64,000 nt of DNA from Xenopus tropicalis. Lineage: Eukaryota; Chordata; Amphibia; Anura; Pipidae. The notes under the pieces were generated by a model. It was not told the origin of the DNA and made no database searches. It worked only from the letters and a program-made list of their open reading frames with translations. This document shows positions 1 through 10,440 of this stretch, one piece after another. Numbering within the stretch: position 1 is the stretch's first letter; each line of letters starts with the position of its first letter. The translations under genes were made by a program, and so were the position numbers. The stretch lies in assembly GCF_000004195.4 (NCBI RefSeq), contig NC_030677.2, forward strand, positions 196,630,372 to 196,694,371, given 5' to 3'.

Positions 1-120
1 AAAGAGAAAATACAACCTCCGCAGGACACCAAGATAACTCCAACAAGCTGTTTCCCAAGACCCCTTATGCTAAGTGTATAATGCACCCCCTCCCTCCCTC
101 CCTTTGTTCCATTTTTTCTT

Positions 121-126
121 TTTATT
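121..126 (-). terminator. AATAAA poly(A) signal of the kinase gene
   Basis: The plus strand reads TTTATT, which is AATAAA on the minus strand, about 55 bases past the kinase stop codon. The position fits a short 3' UTR. No transcript evidence is available. Confidence 0.55.
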
Positions 127-179
127 TTTATAAAGGCAAACTCCTTACCTGGACTAAAGAATTCACAGGAACCCGGTTT

Positions 180-3100
180 TCAAGGCAGAAGAGCAGGACA
201 ATTCAACTGTTCTAATGCCTCTTCCAATGGGGTCCTGTGGGGTTGTGGGACACCAGCGCCCGGTAAGCGAAGGCGTACTAACTCCACTCGCTCTGGAACA
301 CTTATTTGAGGAGTGAATGGCGCCTGTATTTCTTGGCTCAGAAGGGCGTCCCAGTTAAATCCCTGTAAAACAGCAGGAATACTTTATTAGCACTATTTCG
401 TTCTATTTATCTGTTATTTAACATATACAAATTCTATCCAATTCCAAGTGATACTGTATCTGCCCTGTGAAAGTGCGCAAGAGCTCACACAGGGAATAGA
501 ACTCGTGGATCTAAAAAGACCCCCCTGTTAATGGCTGCCACTTAGGAGGAGTAAAATATTCACATACCCTGAATAAAGAGCTTTCCATGACTTCTTTAGC
601 GTCTGTTTTATGTGACCCGAGGCGAAGTTTGGCATCTTTTTTCAGCAGCTGCAAAGAGAAAAATGTATCATATTGAGGAGCATAAAGCAAACTCATGTAG
701 GCAGGCGGGTGTGCCAGAAACCGGTACCGTATAGGCAGTGTGGGAGAAAAAATTGTACAAAAAGAAATTGCTCAATGAGAAACATTTGGCATTTTTGGAG
801 TGCGCAGTAAAAAATAAAGCCCCAAAGTTTATAAATGGAAGTGCCAATGTGAGCAAGATTACATTAACATTAGGGGGCAGTAAATGATCCCTGGACAGGG
901 TTGGACTGGGCTACCGGGACACCGGGAAAATACCCGGTGGGCCCCAGTGATCCAGGCCCGACCCTATTGCCGCTTCATCTGACCTCCGATGTCCTCCCCT
1001 GACGCGTTTCACATGTGCGCGTTCAGGGAAGGACGTCGGACAGGGGGCCCCTGCGGGGGAAGGGGGGTTAGAGGTGAACGGCAGGGGCCCCTGTGGGGGA
1101 CGTGGTAGCCCCGGTGGGCCCTGCACCCCCCAGTCCGACCCTGTCCCTGGATTAAACATTCAAACAGCAGGCTGCAAAATCCCAACAGGTACTTACCCCT
1201 TGTAATGTGACCTTGACACTTAAAAGCAGATCTGGAGGAATTTTCGGCTCTGTATGTATAATTTGGGCCGTCAGGAGCTGCTTGTCTGTTTCGTCGAAAG
1301 GAAACTACAAACAGAAAAAAATATTTGGTTTAAAAGCATGAAACAAAAAAATGGCAACAATATCAGTAATGGGGTACGGTCCTGTAATGCTGCACTTTAT
1401 ACATGAAGCTGTAGGCTCAGTCACCATTAAACCCAACCCCAACATGATGAGCAATGTAAATGGTTAGACTTAAGTACAGGAATAGGACCCGTTATCCAGA
1501 ATGCTTGGGACCAAGGGTATTCCGGATAAGGGGTCATTCTGTAATTTGGATTTCTATACCTCAAGTCTACTAAAGAATCAATAAAACATTAATTAAACCC
1601 TATGGGATTGTTTTGCATCAAAAAAGGATTATTTATATTTTAGTTGGGATCAAGTACAGGTACTGTTTTATTATTACAGAGAAAAAGGAATCATTTAACC
1701 ATTAAATAAACCCAATAGGGCTGTTCTGCCCCCAATAAGGGGTAATTATATCTTAGTTGGGATCAAGTACAGGTACTGTTTTATTATTATAGAGAAAAGG
1801 GAATCATTTAACCATGAAATAAACCCAATAGGGCTGTTCTGCCCCCAACAAGGGGTAATTATATCTTAGTTGGGATCAAGTACAGGTACTGTTTTATTTT
1901 TACAGAGAAAAGGGAATCATTTAACCATTAAATAAACCCAATAAGGCTGTTCTGCACCAATTAGGTGTAATTTTATCTTAGTTGGGATCAAGTACAGGTA
2001 CTGTTTTATTATTACAGAGAAAAGGGAATCATTTAACCATGAAATAAACCCAATAGGGCTGTTCTGCCCCCAATAAGGGGTAATTATATCTTAGTTGGGA
2101 TCAAGTACAGGTACTGTTTTACTATTAAAGAGAAAAGGGGAATCATTTAACCATTAAATAAACCCAATAGGGCTGTTCTGCCCTAATAAGGGGTAATTAT
2201 ATCTTAGTTGGGATCAAGTACAGGTACTGTTTTATTATTAAAGAGAAAAGGGAATCATTTAACCATTAAATAAACCCAATAGGGCTGTTCTGCCCCAATA
2301 AGGGGTAATTATATCTTAGTTGGGATCAAGTACAGGTACTGTTTTATTATTACAGAGAAAAGGGAATCATTTAACCATGAAATAAACCCAATAGGGCTGT
2401 TCTGCTCCCAATAAGGGGTAATGATATCTTAGTTGGGATCAAGTACAAGTACTGTTTTATTATTACAGAGAAAAGGGAATCATTTAATCATTAAATAAAC
2501 CCAATAGGGCTGTTCTGCTCCCAATAAGGGGTAATGATATCTTAGTTGGGATCAAGTACAGGTACTGTTTTATTATTACAGAGAAAAAGGAAATCAGTTT
2601 TAAAATTCTGAATTATTTGATTATAATGGAGTCTATGGGAGCTGGGCATTCTTTAATTCGGAGCTTTCTCGATAACAGGTTTTCGGATAAGGGATCCCAT
2701 ACCTGTACTGGGAGTGGATGGGGTTCAGCTACACAGAGGGGATACTATAATGGGGCTTATACAGATAAGTCCACCTTTCATCCAGGTTGGACGCTAAATG
2801 TAATAAATGTAAAAAAATGTTGCAGTAACTGAGCTCCTATTATGTTCAGGCCAAGCAGTGATTCCCTGATTCAGTTAATAAATGGGCACTTACCTCGCCA
2901 ATAGCCATTCTGTACAGGATCACTCCAAGAGCCCACCAGTCCACCGATCTGGTGTAGTTTAACTCAGTGAAAATTTCTGGAGCCTTATATGGTACAGTTC
3001 CACAGTTGCCCCAGATCTCGTCCCTGTAGCCAATTCCTTGAATACAAACAGAAACATTTCATTAGTAGATTTGTTGAGATTAAAAGATCATTTATCTAAT

Positions 3101-6100
3101 ATAAAGATTAACTTGAAACCTGAACTATTGGTTTTATAAAAAATGAGGAACGTCACCGCCATGTTGGCGTGAAACAAAGAATCTGAGGGCAGGCTCTCAT
3201 TAGTGAATTTGTATCTGCATGGTGACTGGAGTCTTTATGCGGCTTTAAACATGACTGTAACAATACTAATAATGCTGGATAATATACTCCTGCATTATCC
3301 ATCTAGTGGGGCCACTATGCTGCGGACCCTGAGAAAGTGCCTACAATATAATGAACTCTATTAAGTATGAACATAAAGTTCTAATATGAACCCGTATATC
3401 CAATGTCATTGTACGCAGCCATCTTACCTTCTATGCTAAGACCAAAGTCTGCTATTTTGGCATATCCTCGGCCATCCAGAAGGATGTTTTCTGGCTTTAA
3501 ATCTCTGTATTGAGAGAACAGACACTGTTAGCCGGCCCAATTACCATATCAGACATTTCTAGGACTAAAGGAAATGCTCCACTTACCTATGAACAATCTT
3601 GTTTTCATGTAGGAACTTCAGCCCGAGGACAATGCAGGAGGAGAAGAACCTACAAGGGTCAAAAAGAGAAAAGTCACCTTTTTATGAATGCAATATTGAG
3701 TATTTATCTATACGGGTAAAAACCGGTAGCAATTGTTGGGCCTAGGCCCTCACTAAGCCTTTGCTTTGTTTCATGGTAATGAAAGCACAACCATGGCAAT
3801 AACATGTTCCTATATGCCCTCGCTTGATAAAGGGAAAGAAGCAACCGCCCATGTTCACTGTATTGATTGGACAGTAATTACAATACTATTTATGTGCAGT
3901 GTTATGGCTACTATAAGGCTATCACTTGTGTGACCCTCTATAAAAGCCCAGTAGTACTTACGTAGTTCTCTCCAGTGATATGGCACCTTGTTTCAGTTGG
4001 GACTCCAAGTCCCCTCCCTCAGCGTAATCCATAGCGAAGCAGATATGTTGTCTGGTTACGAAGGAGGAGAATAAACCGACAACAAAAGGATTCTGCTTTT
4101 GCTTTGCCATAAGAAGGATGCGCTGCTCCAGAAGAATGCTGCAAAATAAAGCCATGAAACGTTTATAGAAGAAAATGACATAGGTGGGACATCTGCACCA
4201 TGAATGTAGTGAATGTAACGCCCATTTATACTAATGGCACTATAACACGTATACAAGTGCAAGCACAGAATATAGTGGCACCATCACCCACCCTGTGCCC
4301 AAATACACTAATCAGGCCCTTTGGTTGGTTCTAAGGTTTAGGGTGAAATCATTTCACTTTGACCAATGGGAGGTACTTGTTGCATATTTATAATTAGCCA
4401 ATCCTACTAAATCCCTATAGTAATAATTAATTAGGGGCATAACTATCAATATCCCAACAACTTATCAATCAGTGGATTTTTTTTAATACAATTGTGGTTT
4501 TTTCCTTGTGTATTTATAAACAATCATCAGTTCTGAAGATCAGATCCCTACTGACTCAATTGCGTCATGGCAGTCGTTAGAAAGAATGGTTTTCTATGCA
4601 AAGTGTTGTTTTTTTATGATACATCTCAACAAGTAAAAGGATAAATTGTGATTATGAAAATCACCTCAGGGTGGCAGATTTACAATTTAAGTTTAAATAA
4701 ATCTTTTAAAAATAAGCCAATGGCACTTTATGAGAGAATGTTATATCAATAATGGAATCTGTATATCTTCTGGAACAGATATAAAACATCTGCCTGTAGG
4801 AATGTTCCAGACTATACACACAAATACTTATTGTTTGCGGTTTCCCCATTTAACTGACCTTCTATATTTAAATATAGTTTTGACTGCAGCCTTTGGTTGA
4901 GTCTTGATGGCTACAATTCTCCTGGTTTCTCTGTGTTGTGCCCGATATACCTGAAATAAGAGAGAGACCCCCATTATTATGCCTTTGTTCCAATAACCCC
5001 CCACCCCATATCTAGGGGACCAGTAACTCACCTGGCCAAAAGCACCAGCACCCAGTTCATATTGTAGTTTGAAATCAGCCATAGTTGTCTGATTCCTGAG
5101 AGAAAACAAGAATGAAATATAATCTCAGTTACTTTATGGTTGACCTGTGTGTGTCAGGCAAACCAGAAGATAGAAAGATAGAACAAATATTTATTACATC
5201 TTAGATACAGGCCCGCATCTATTTTCTTAATGCATGTGCCCCTGACGAAGGCCCCTCCCTGTGAGGATGAAACGCGTTGGGTTTTTGTATCTAAGATGTA
5301 ATAAAGGCTTTTCTATTTTACCATAACAACCTCAGTATCAAAATAGAAACCCAATATCCTACCTTGCGTCCACCTTTACGTGGTTTAGTGCCCTATCAAT
5401 CTCTCTGATTATTTCACAGTAACAATTTCTAGCCTAGAGAAGGAGATGAAACACCATTAATTCAGTCTCACTTGGGCTAATGATACCATACAGTGTAGTC
5501 TAATCTTACGTATATCTCTATAAAGCATATTATGTGCCATAATCATTCTTATAGTATATTATTTTACTGCATTTATACACAATACCCTATAAACCCAAAT
5601 CTAACAAAATCTCACCAGTTCCAGCTTAGAAGGAGATAAACTCTTATCAGAGAAGTAATCACTTGCATCAGTATATTTGGAACTTGGAGCAGTGAACTCG
5701 GAATGCGGATCAGTATAGTGATCACTTGCACTAGCATAATGAGAACTTGGATCAGTGTAGTAATTCAGTGGTTCCACACAGCTTAAATATAAGCTCGCAG
5801 ATTTCTCATCCTTTGCGGGAACATTCTGAGCAATATCCTCCACGTCAGGAATCACTTCAACATTCTGCGGCATCTCTTCATCATCCTTCTCTCTCTTTGG
5901 AATCAAAGTATTTCCAAAATCTGAGGAAGGATCACGAGGAATACTTGGAGACTCTGGAAAGATTAAAAATATAAAATTATTTTTTAAAAAGTCACCTTTT
6001 TAGTCATATGGGGGTCTCTGTGGGTTTATTGGGCATATATGTCCTTGGTTCTGTACCTGTAAGGATCTCAATTGGTTTCTCCTTCAGTAGCTCCTTTTCC

Positions 6101-8566
6101 TCGAGGATCATCTCTGTGTTGCTTACTTCCTGCACAATTTCTGAACATTTCTATAGAAAGCCAAATGATAAACTCATGATTAAAAGGCAAAGAATGAATC
6201 AGAAACTGATGCTGAAAATTCAGGAGATATTTCTCTGCCAGGAAAGTCAAGGCCGTAGCATTGTTAGTACTAAAGCCGCCCCAATGAGACAGGGGAGCTT
6301 GCATTGCACTGAATGTTACTTGCCTGTAGCACCAGCACCTTTTTGTGTAATATATACAAATGCTAGCGCAGCGCATAAAATAAAGCCCTGTTTTACTGTG
6401 CCCAGTGGGCAGAGGTCATGGGCAGGGGCGGGAAGGCAAGATTTTTTAGGGGTGGCAACTAGTTACGCCACTGCCCTTAAAGTGATACTGACACAAAAAA
6501 ATGACTTTGTAAATTATGAATCTACATAAAAAGTAACCTATAGGTCATGTTGATCATTTTTCCCTGGTAGGGCTGCTTATGTAAGTAATTGTCACTTGAA
6601 GTTCCTAAACCCGACTGTTTTGCCAACCTAACTGTCCCTTCTCAGCCTGTCAGTTATAGCTTCTAATGCTAACAGCCTACTGCTGCACAAATATGGCAGC
6701 CCCCTCATAGAGGAACATGGGGGATCAGATAGGGAATGTAAAAGTATCAGGAAATACTTTTGTAGCAAAATTATAAAGCTCCTGCAAAGACAGTGTTATG
6801 ATAGAAATAAAAAAAAAGTTTCATTTCTGGTGTCAGTGTCTCTTTAAGCCAAATATATTAGGGGCGGTGCTTCAGGCAGAACATTTACAATACAATAACT
6901 AATCTCAAAATCCTGTGGCCTAAATGAAACACCTTAAAACAGGATACAAATGTACAAATACTATATTGGTCAAAAAGGGGAGAAGAGCCTAAATATGCAG
7001 AATATGCTCCACCTTCTCCACTAGGTTGGACGCACATTTAAGAAGCACTACAGCCTATAGTAACCCAACATAGCTGAGAGAACATTCTTTCCATGTGCTG
7101 CTGAGAGAGAACATGAACCAACAGCCAGTGACACTCAAGCCTAAACTCAGAGAGAGATGGTGGAACGTTCCACCTTACCTTCTTTTTACATTGACAGAGG
7201 TTCCTAATTGATTTGCAGAGGCGTCGAAGTATTCCTTTCTTCGCGCTTGCTTCTATAGTGGAAAATATAGATTAAAATACATTGAGATGATACAGAAACA
7301 AATACAATCACTTTCTAATACTGCCTGGCTGCTCTGATTGGTTAATCAGGAGGCCAAGCCGAGCAGTAGACCTATGAAATCAGGAGAATGTGGAAGAAGT
7401 CTATAGACTTTTCACCATAGGAGGAGGACTAGATCCTTAAATAATCATGTGTGAGGGAGGGCATTTATATGGAGTGCTAATGGTTTCTCCTGCTTTAGTA
7501 CAAGTAGAGGTTGGTCTCTAGGTTTTAGGGATATTTGCCAAATTGGTAAATGACTGAATGCTGTTACATGATCCCCCATAAGCACCCCCTTCAGTTCTAC
7601 CAACTTGTTCCCCATTGCTATAATATAACCTTGGGTTCCATATTACTTGTGCATATAAGAAGGCTGTGTGTTTCGTTAACCCTGTGAGCTGCGACTAAGG
7701 ACAAAACAACAAAGTAACGCAGCCGATCCCTCAAATTCAAATACCTGCAGGTTTTTCAGCTTTCAGGTTCGAAGCAGATGAGATGTCTGTCTCTGTCTTT
7801 TGCAGAGGAATAGAAAAGACACTTCTGCTTTTAGGTTCCTGTGGGGGGGAAAGATTTTCACAAACACCATTAAAAAAATAAAACCTCCAAATATAAATAT
7901 ATAGATAAATACACATATAGCCTTAAAAACAGAGCTCAGTGATGTCAGCGGGTATAATTATTGCTTGTTGATGTCACTTATGGCTAGGGTTGCCACCTTA
8001 ACCCTTTAATATCAGTCACATATTGAACCCACATCCTGCATGCCTAATAAGCAATTAAGTTAGATACATGCTGCATGGCTACATATAAATCAGTTCAGTC
8101 TGCAGCATGCATCTAAATGAATTGCTAATTAGCCATGCATGATGTCGTATCAATATGTGACTGGTATTTTATAAGGGGTGAGGTGACAACCCTACTTGTG
8201 GCACAGGCACAGGACTCATTGAAACCCATATGTTATAATAATATAATGATAAATAAATAATGCACCCCCCTAACATTGTCTAATATACATGAGCAGCTCC
8301 TCCCAGTCAGTCCCAGTCCTTCCCAACTCATCCCAGTGAGTCCCAGTCCTTCCCAACTCATCCCAGTCAGTCCCAGTCCTTCCCAACTCATCCCAGTCAG
8401 TCCCAGTCCTTCCCAACTCATCCCAGTCAGTCCCAGTCCTTCCCAACTCATCCCAGTAAGTCCCGGTCCATACCACTAAAGTCAATACCAGAGGAAGACA
8501 TTAGGGCCTTACCTTATTATTAAGTTTAAAAAAGTTGGTAAATATTTTTTGCATTCGGTCACCCAT
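180..8566 (-). CDS. PKN/PKC-like AGC serine/threonine kinase, 15 coding exons, 570 aa
   Basis: I built this gene by hand from splice sites and reading phase. Exons, 5' to 3' on the minus strand: 8576-8513 (ATG at 8566), 7838-7745, 7252-7179, 6150-6057, 5953-5616, 5433-5363, 5095-5032, 4950-4859, 4138-3962, 3649-3587, 3504-3428, 3036-2894, 1304-1197, 648-568, 362-180 (TGA at 182-180). Coding length is 1,713 nt and every junction keeps frame. Residues 1-250 are non-catalytic: a basic Cys/Lys stretch (about 55-73), a charged helix (about 74-105) and a Tyr/Ser/Thr/Asp-rich repeat region (about 150-210). The kinase core has a glycine loop GAGAFGQ (257-263), VAIK Lys279, likely alpha-C Glu298, HRD Asp375, DFG Asp393 and APE 418-420. 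The sequence around VDWWALGV and the FNWDALL/PFTP tail resembles PKN. The PDK1-site threonine is replaced by Gly409, and no FxxFDY hydrophobic motif follows. No HR1 or C2 domain was recognised. Exact PKN/PKC paralogue not assigned. Confidence 0.85.
896..1143. mobile_element. hAT-type MITE with perfect 8-bp target duplication
   Basis: The ends are inverted: CAGGGTTGGACTGGG on the left and CCCAGTCCGACCCTG on the right. They are flanked by identical 8-bp copies of TCCCTGGA (888-895 and 1144-1151). An 8-bp duplication and CAGGG-type ends are typical of hAT elements. It has no transposase and lies in an intron of the kinase gene. Related, more worn copies lie near 26,398 and 31,790. Confidence 0.85.
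1474..2707. mobile_element. Palindromic MITE whose interior is a 113-bp tandem array
   Basis: Terminal sequence of the type TACAGGTATGGGA with 'cggataaggg' occurs inverted at both ends. Between them a unit containing TTAGTTGGGATCAAGTACAG recurs every 112-113 bases about nine times (roughly 1,640-2,640). Related elements are at 8,735-9,236 and 15,507-16,827. No coding capacity. It lies in a kinase-gene intron. Confidence 0.8.
5191..5304. mobile_element. Short foldback element
   Basis: An inverted repeat of about 18 bp (TTATTACATCTTAGATAC and its complement) closes a 114-bp segment that contains GAAACGCGTTGGG. A similar GAAACGCGTTGAG core occurs near 50,780, so this core is dispersed. It lies in a kinase-gene intron. 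Confidence 0.55.
6477..6847. mobile_element. TTAA-flanked MITE (T2/Kolobok-like)
   Basis: The ends are TTAAAGTGATACTGACAC on the left and an inverted GTGTCAGTGTCTCTTTAA on the right, with TTAA at both borders. This is the pattern of the abundant Xenopus TTAA MITEs. It is noncoding and lies in a kinase-gene intron. Confidence 0.75.
8301..8465. repeat. 30-bp minisatellite, about 5-6 copies
   Basis: The unit holds CAGTCCCAGTCCTTCCCAAC plus TCATCCCAGT and repeats with a 30-base period inside the first coding intron of the kinase gene. Because the period is a multiple of three, three frames look open. These short frames are not genes. Confidence 0.9.
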
Positions 8567-8734
8567 GCTGCAGCTCCTGTAACAGAAAATAGAGATTTTA
8601 TTTGAGTTTATGCTAAAATAGAAAGGAACCAGAGATTATTGTTAATTCTATGCAATTGTGTGTTTATTTTTAATTGTCAGTGCATCATTCCTATCAGTCC
8701 CTGCCCCATGGAGCTTTCAATCTAAATACAAGAA

Positions 8735-9236
8735 CATACAGGCATGGGACCTGTTATCCAGAATGCTTAGGGCCTGAGGATTTAGATTTGGATCTCCATA
8801 CCTTAAGTCTGCTAAAAAAATAATTAAAACATGAAATAAACCCAATAGGAGGTAATAATATCTTAGTTGGGATCAAGTACAGGTACTGTTTTATTATTAC
8901 AGAGAAAAGGGAATCATTTAACCATGAAATAAACCCAATAGGGCTGTTCTGCCCCCAATAAGGGGTAATTATATCTTAGTTGGGATCAAGTACAGGTACT
9001 GTTTTATTATTACAGAGAAAAGGGAATCATTTAAACATTAAATAAACCCAATAGGGCTGTTCTGCCCCCAATAAGGGGTAATTATATCTTAGTTGGGATC
9101 AAGTACAGGTACTGTTTTATTATTACAGAGAAAAGGGAACCATTTAACCCAATAGGGCTGTTCTGCCGCCAATAAGGGGTAATTATAGCTTACTTTCTGG
9201 ATAACAGGTTTCTCTATAAGGGATCCTATACCTGTA
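8735..9236. mobile_element. Second copy of the palindromic MITE with 113-bp units
   Basis: Starts with TACAGGCATGGGACCTG and ends with the inverted ATCCTATACCTGTA. It contains three to four copies of the same 113-bp unit as 1,474-2,707. It lies upstream of the kinase start codon. Confidence 0.75.
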
Positions 9237-9325
9237 CTAACTTTTACACTTATACACTTATGTCTCTGATTTATCCCACAGACTATAAACTCCTACATCA
9301 CTTTGTGGCACTGAAAAACCCATTA

Positions 9326-9369
<44 letters not shown>

Positions 9370-10250
9370 TTGCCACCCTGTCAAAATAGTTCCAGTCTTG
9401 TCAAATAAATCGCTGTTGCCTAACAAAAAAGTCACAGTTGTGTTCTAAAAGTGTCAGTTGCATCAAGAAAAAAGTTGTGGTTGTGTCAAAACAATTTGTG
9501 TAAAAAAAATCCTGCAGCAGCCGCGTTACATAGATTTTTCGCTTTTTTTCCTGAACTATTCAGCAGTTTCGCTAATTTTTACCCAATGAAATGGGGCAGA
9601 TTGGCTCATCACTAGAAACCCATTACCCATAAAGCCCCAAATTCCGTGTTTGCCACATTGGAATCTCTATAGTTACACAGACGGCCCATTCCAGGCCTAC
9701 AGCCCCAGGCTCACACCCTATTCCCTCTATATATCTGAATGAAAAAACCAATTGGCTGACTTACAGATATGGAGCCGAGCGAGGATGCGCTGAAGCAATT
9801 CGATGGTAAAGGCTTAAAGCCTAAAGGTGTTAAAGTGGCTTTAAGGAGGCAAAAACAGCTGATTAGGAGAGAGCAGCTCCCAGGGGATCTGCCCTGCAAC
9901 CCAACCAGCTCAGCTCTGACACTTGCTTGGCAGGGAAGCTGCACAAACTTTGCTGCCCATTGTGACATCACAATGTTCTGTTTGTTTGTTATGATGCAGC
10001 CTGAAAGGTTATTACAGGGCGTATTGTTCTGCTGCTCAGCTCGTATTCATACAGATAGGGACTGAGCTCACCTGGAACCCTATTGGCCAAATCATTTTAC
10101 TGCTCTTTCTGCTCTTAGGGGCAAATTAGCATTAAGGTCATGTGACATCGAAAAAGTTACAGTCACATAAAAAAAGTTGCGGCAAATAAATTGCAGTTTT
10201 GTCAAAAAAAGTCGCAGTCAAATAAATTGTGGTCAGTTAACCCTAGGGTT
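8890..10250. repeat. Segmental duplication, copy 1 (partner 16,617-17,520 plus about 24,721-24,850)
   Basis: The end of the 113-bp MITE, an AT microsatellite (about 9,333-9,365), the candidate 5' exon and the following AAAAAGTCGCAGTC-type run all recur in the same order at 16.6-17.5 kb. The distal part of copy 2 (AACCCTAGGGTTGCTGAATT) resumes only at about 24,735, because a 7.2-kb element inserted into it. Copy 1 keeps a CCAAT-containing stretch at about 10,066-10,140 that copy 2 lacks. Confidence 0.8.
9765..9990 (-). other. Candidate 5' noncoding exon of the kinase gene (copy 1)
   Basis: On the minus strand this GC-richer segment ends at a strong donor (exon end 9765, GTAAGTC following). 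It is the nearest good donor upstream of the acceptor of the exon holding the kinase ATG (8576). The right boundary is a guess. An open frame from the ATG at 9971 runs 69 codons to the donor in phase 0. After splicing it would add five codons and stop at a TGA that overlaps the kinase ATG region, so it would act as an overlapping uORF. The plus strand is also open here (ATG at 9769, 98 codons, preceded by a CAG acceptor-like site), so a plus-strand exon is an alternative. The segment is repeated almost exactly at 17,124-17,350. Confidence 0.35.
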
Positions 10251-10440
10251 GCTGAATTTCAGTTGAGCTAAAAGCCTGTTAATAGCAGTTTAAAAGAGCA
10301 AATATATATTAAAAAAAACTTATATAAATACAAAATTAATGCAAATTGCAAATGTGCTCAATAAAACTCCGGGAATGTTTCCAGCAACTTATTGTTTAAA
10401 TTAATCTTTAAAGGACCGGACTGGGATTCAAATTAGGTGC

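Noticed and set aside
6008..6529. 173-codon plus-strand frame
   Set aside because: It runs antisense through a real kinase exon and into a MITE. No independent support.
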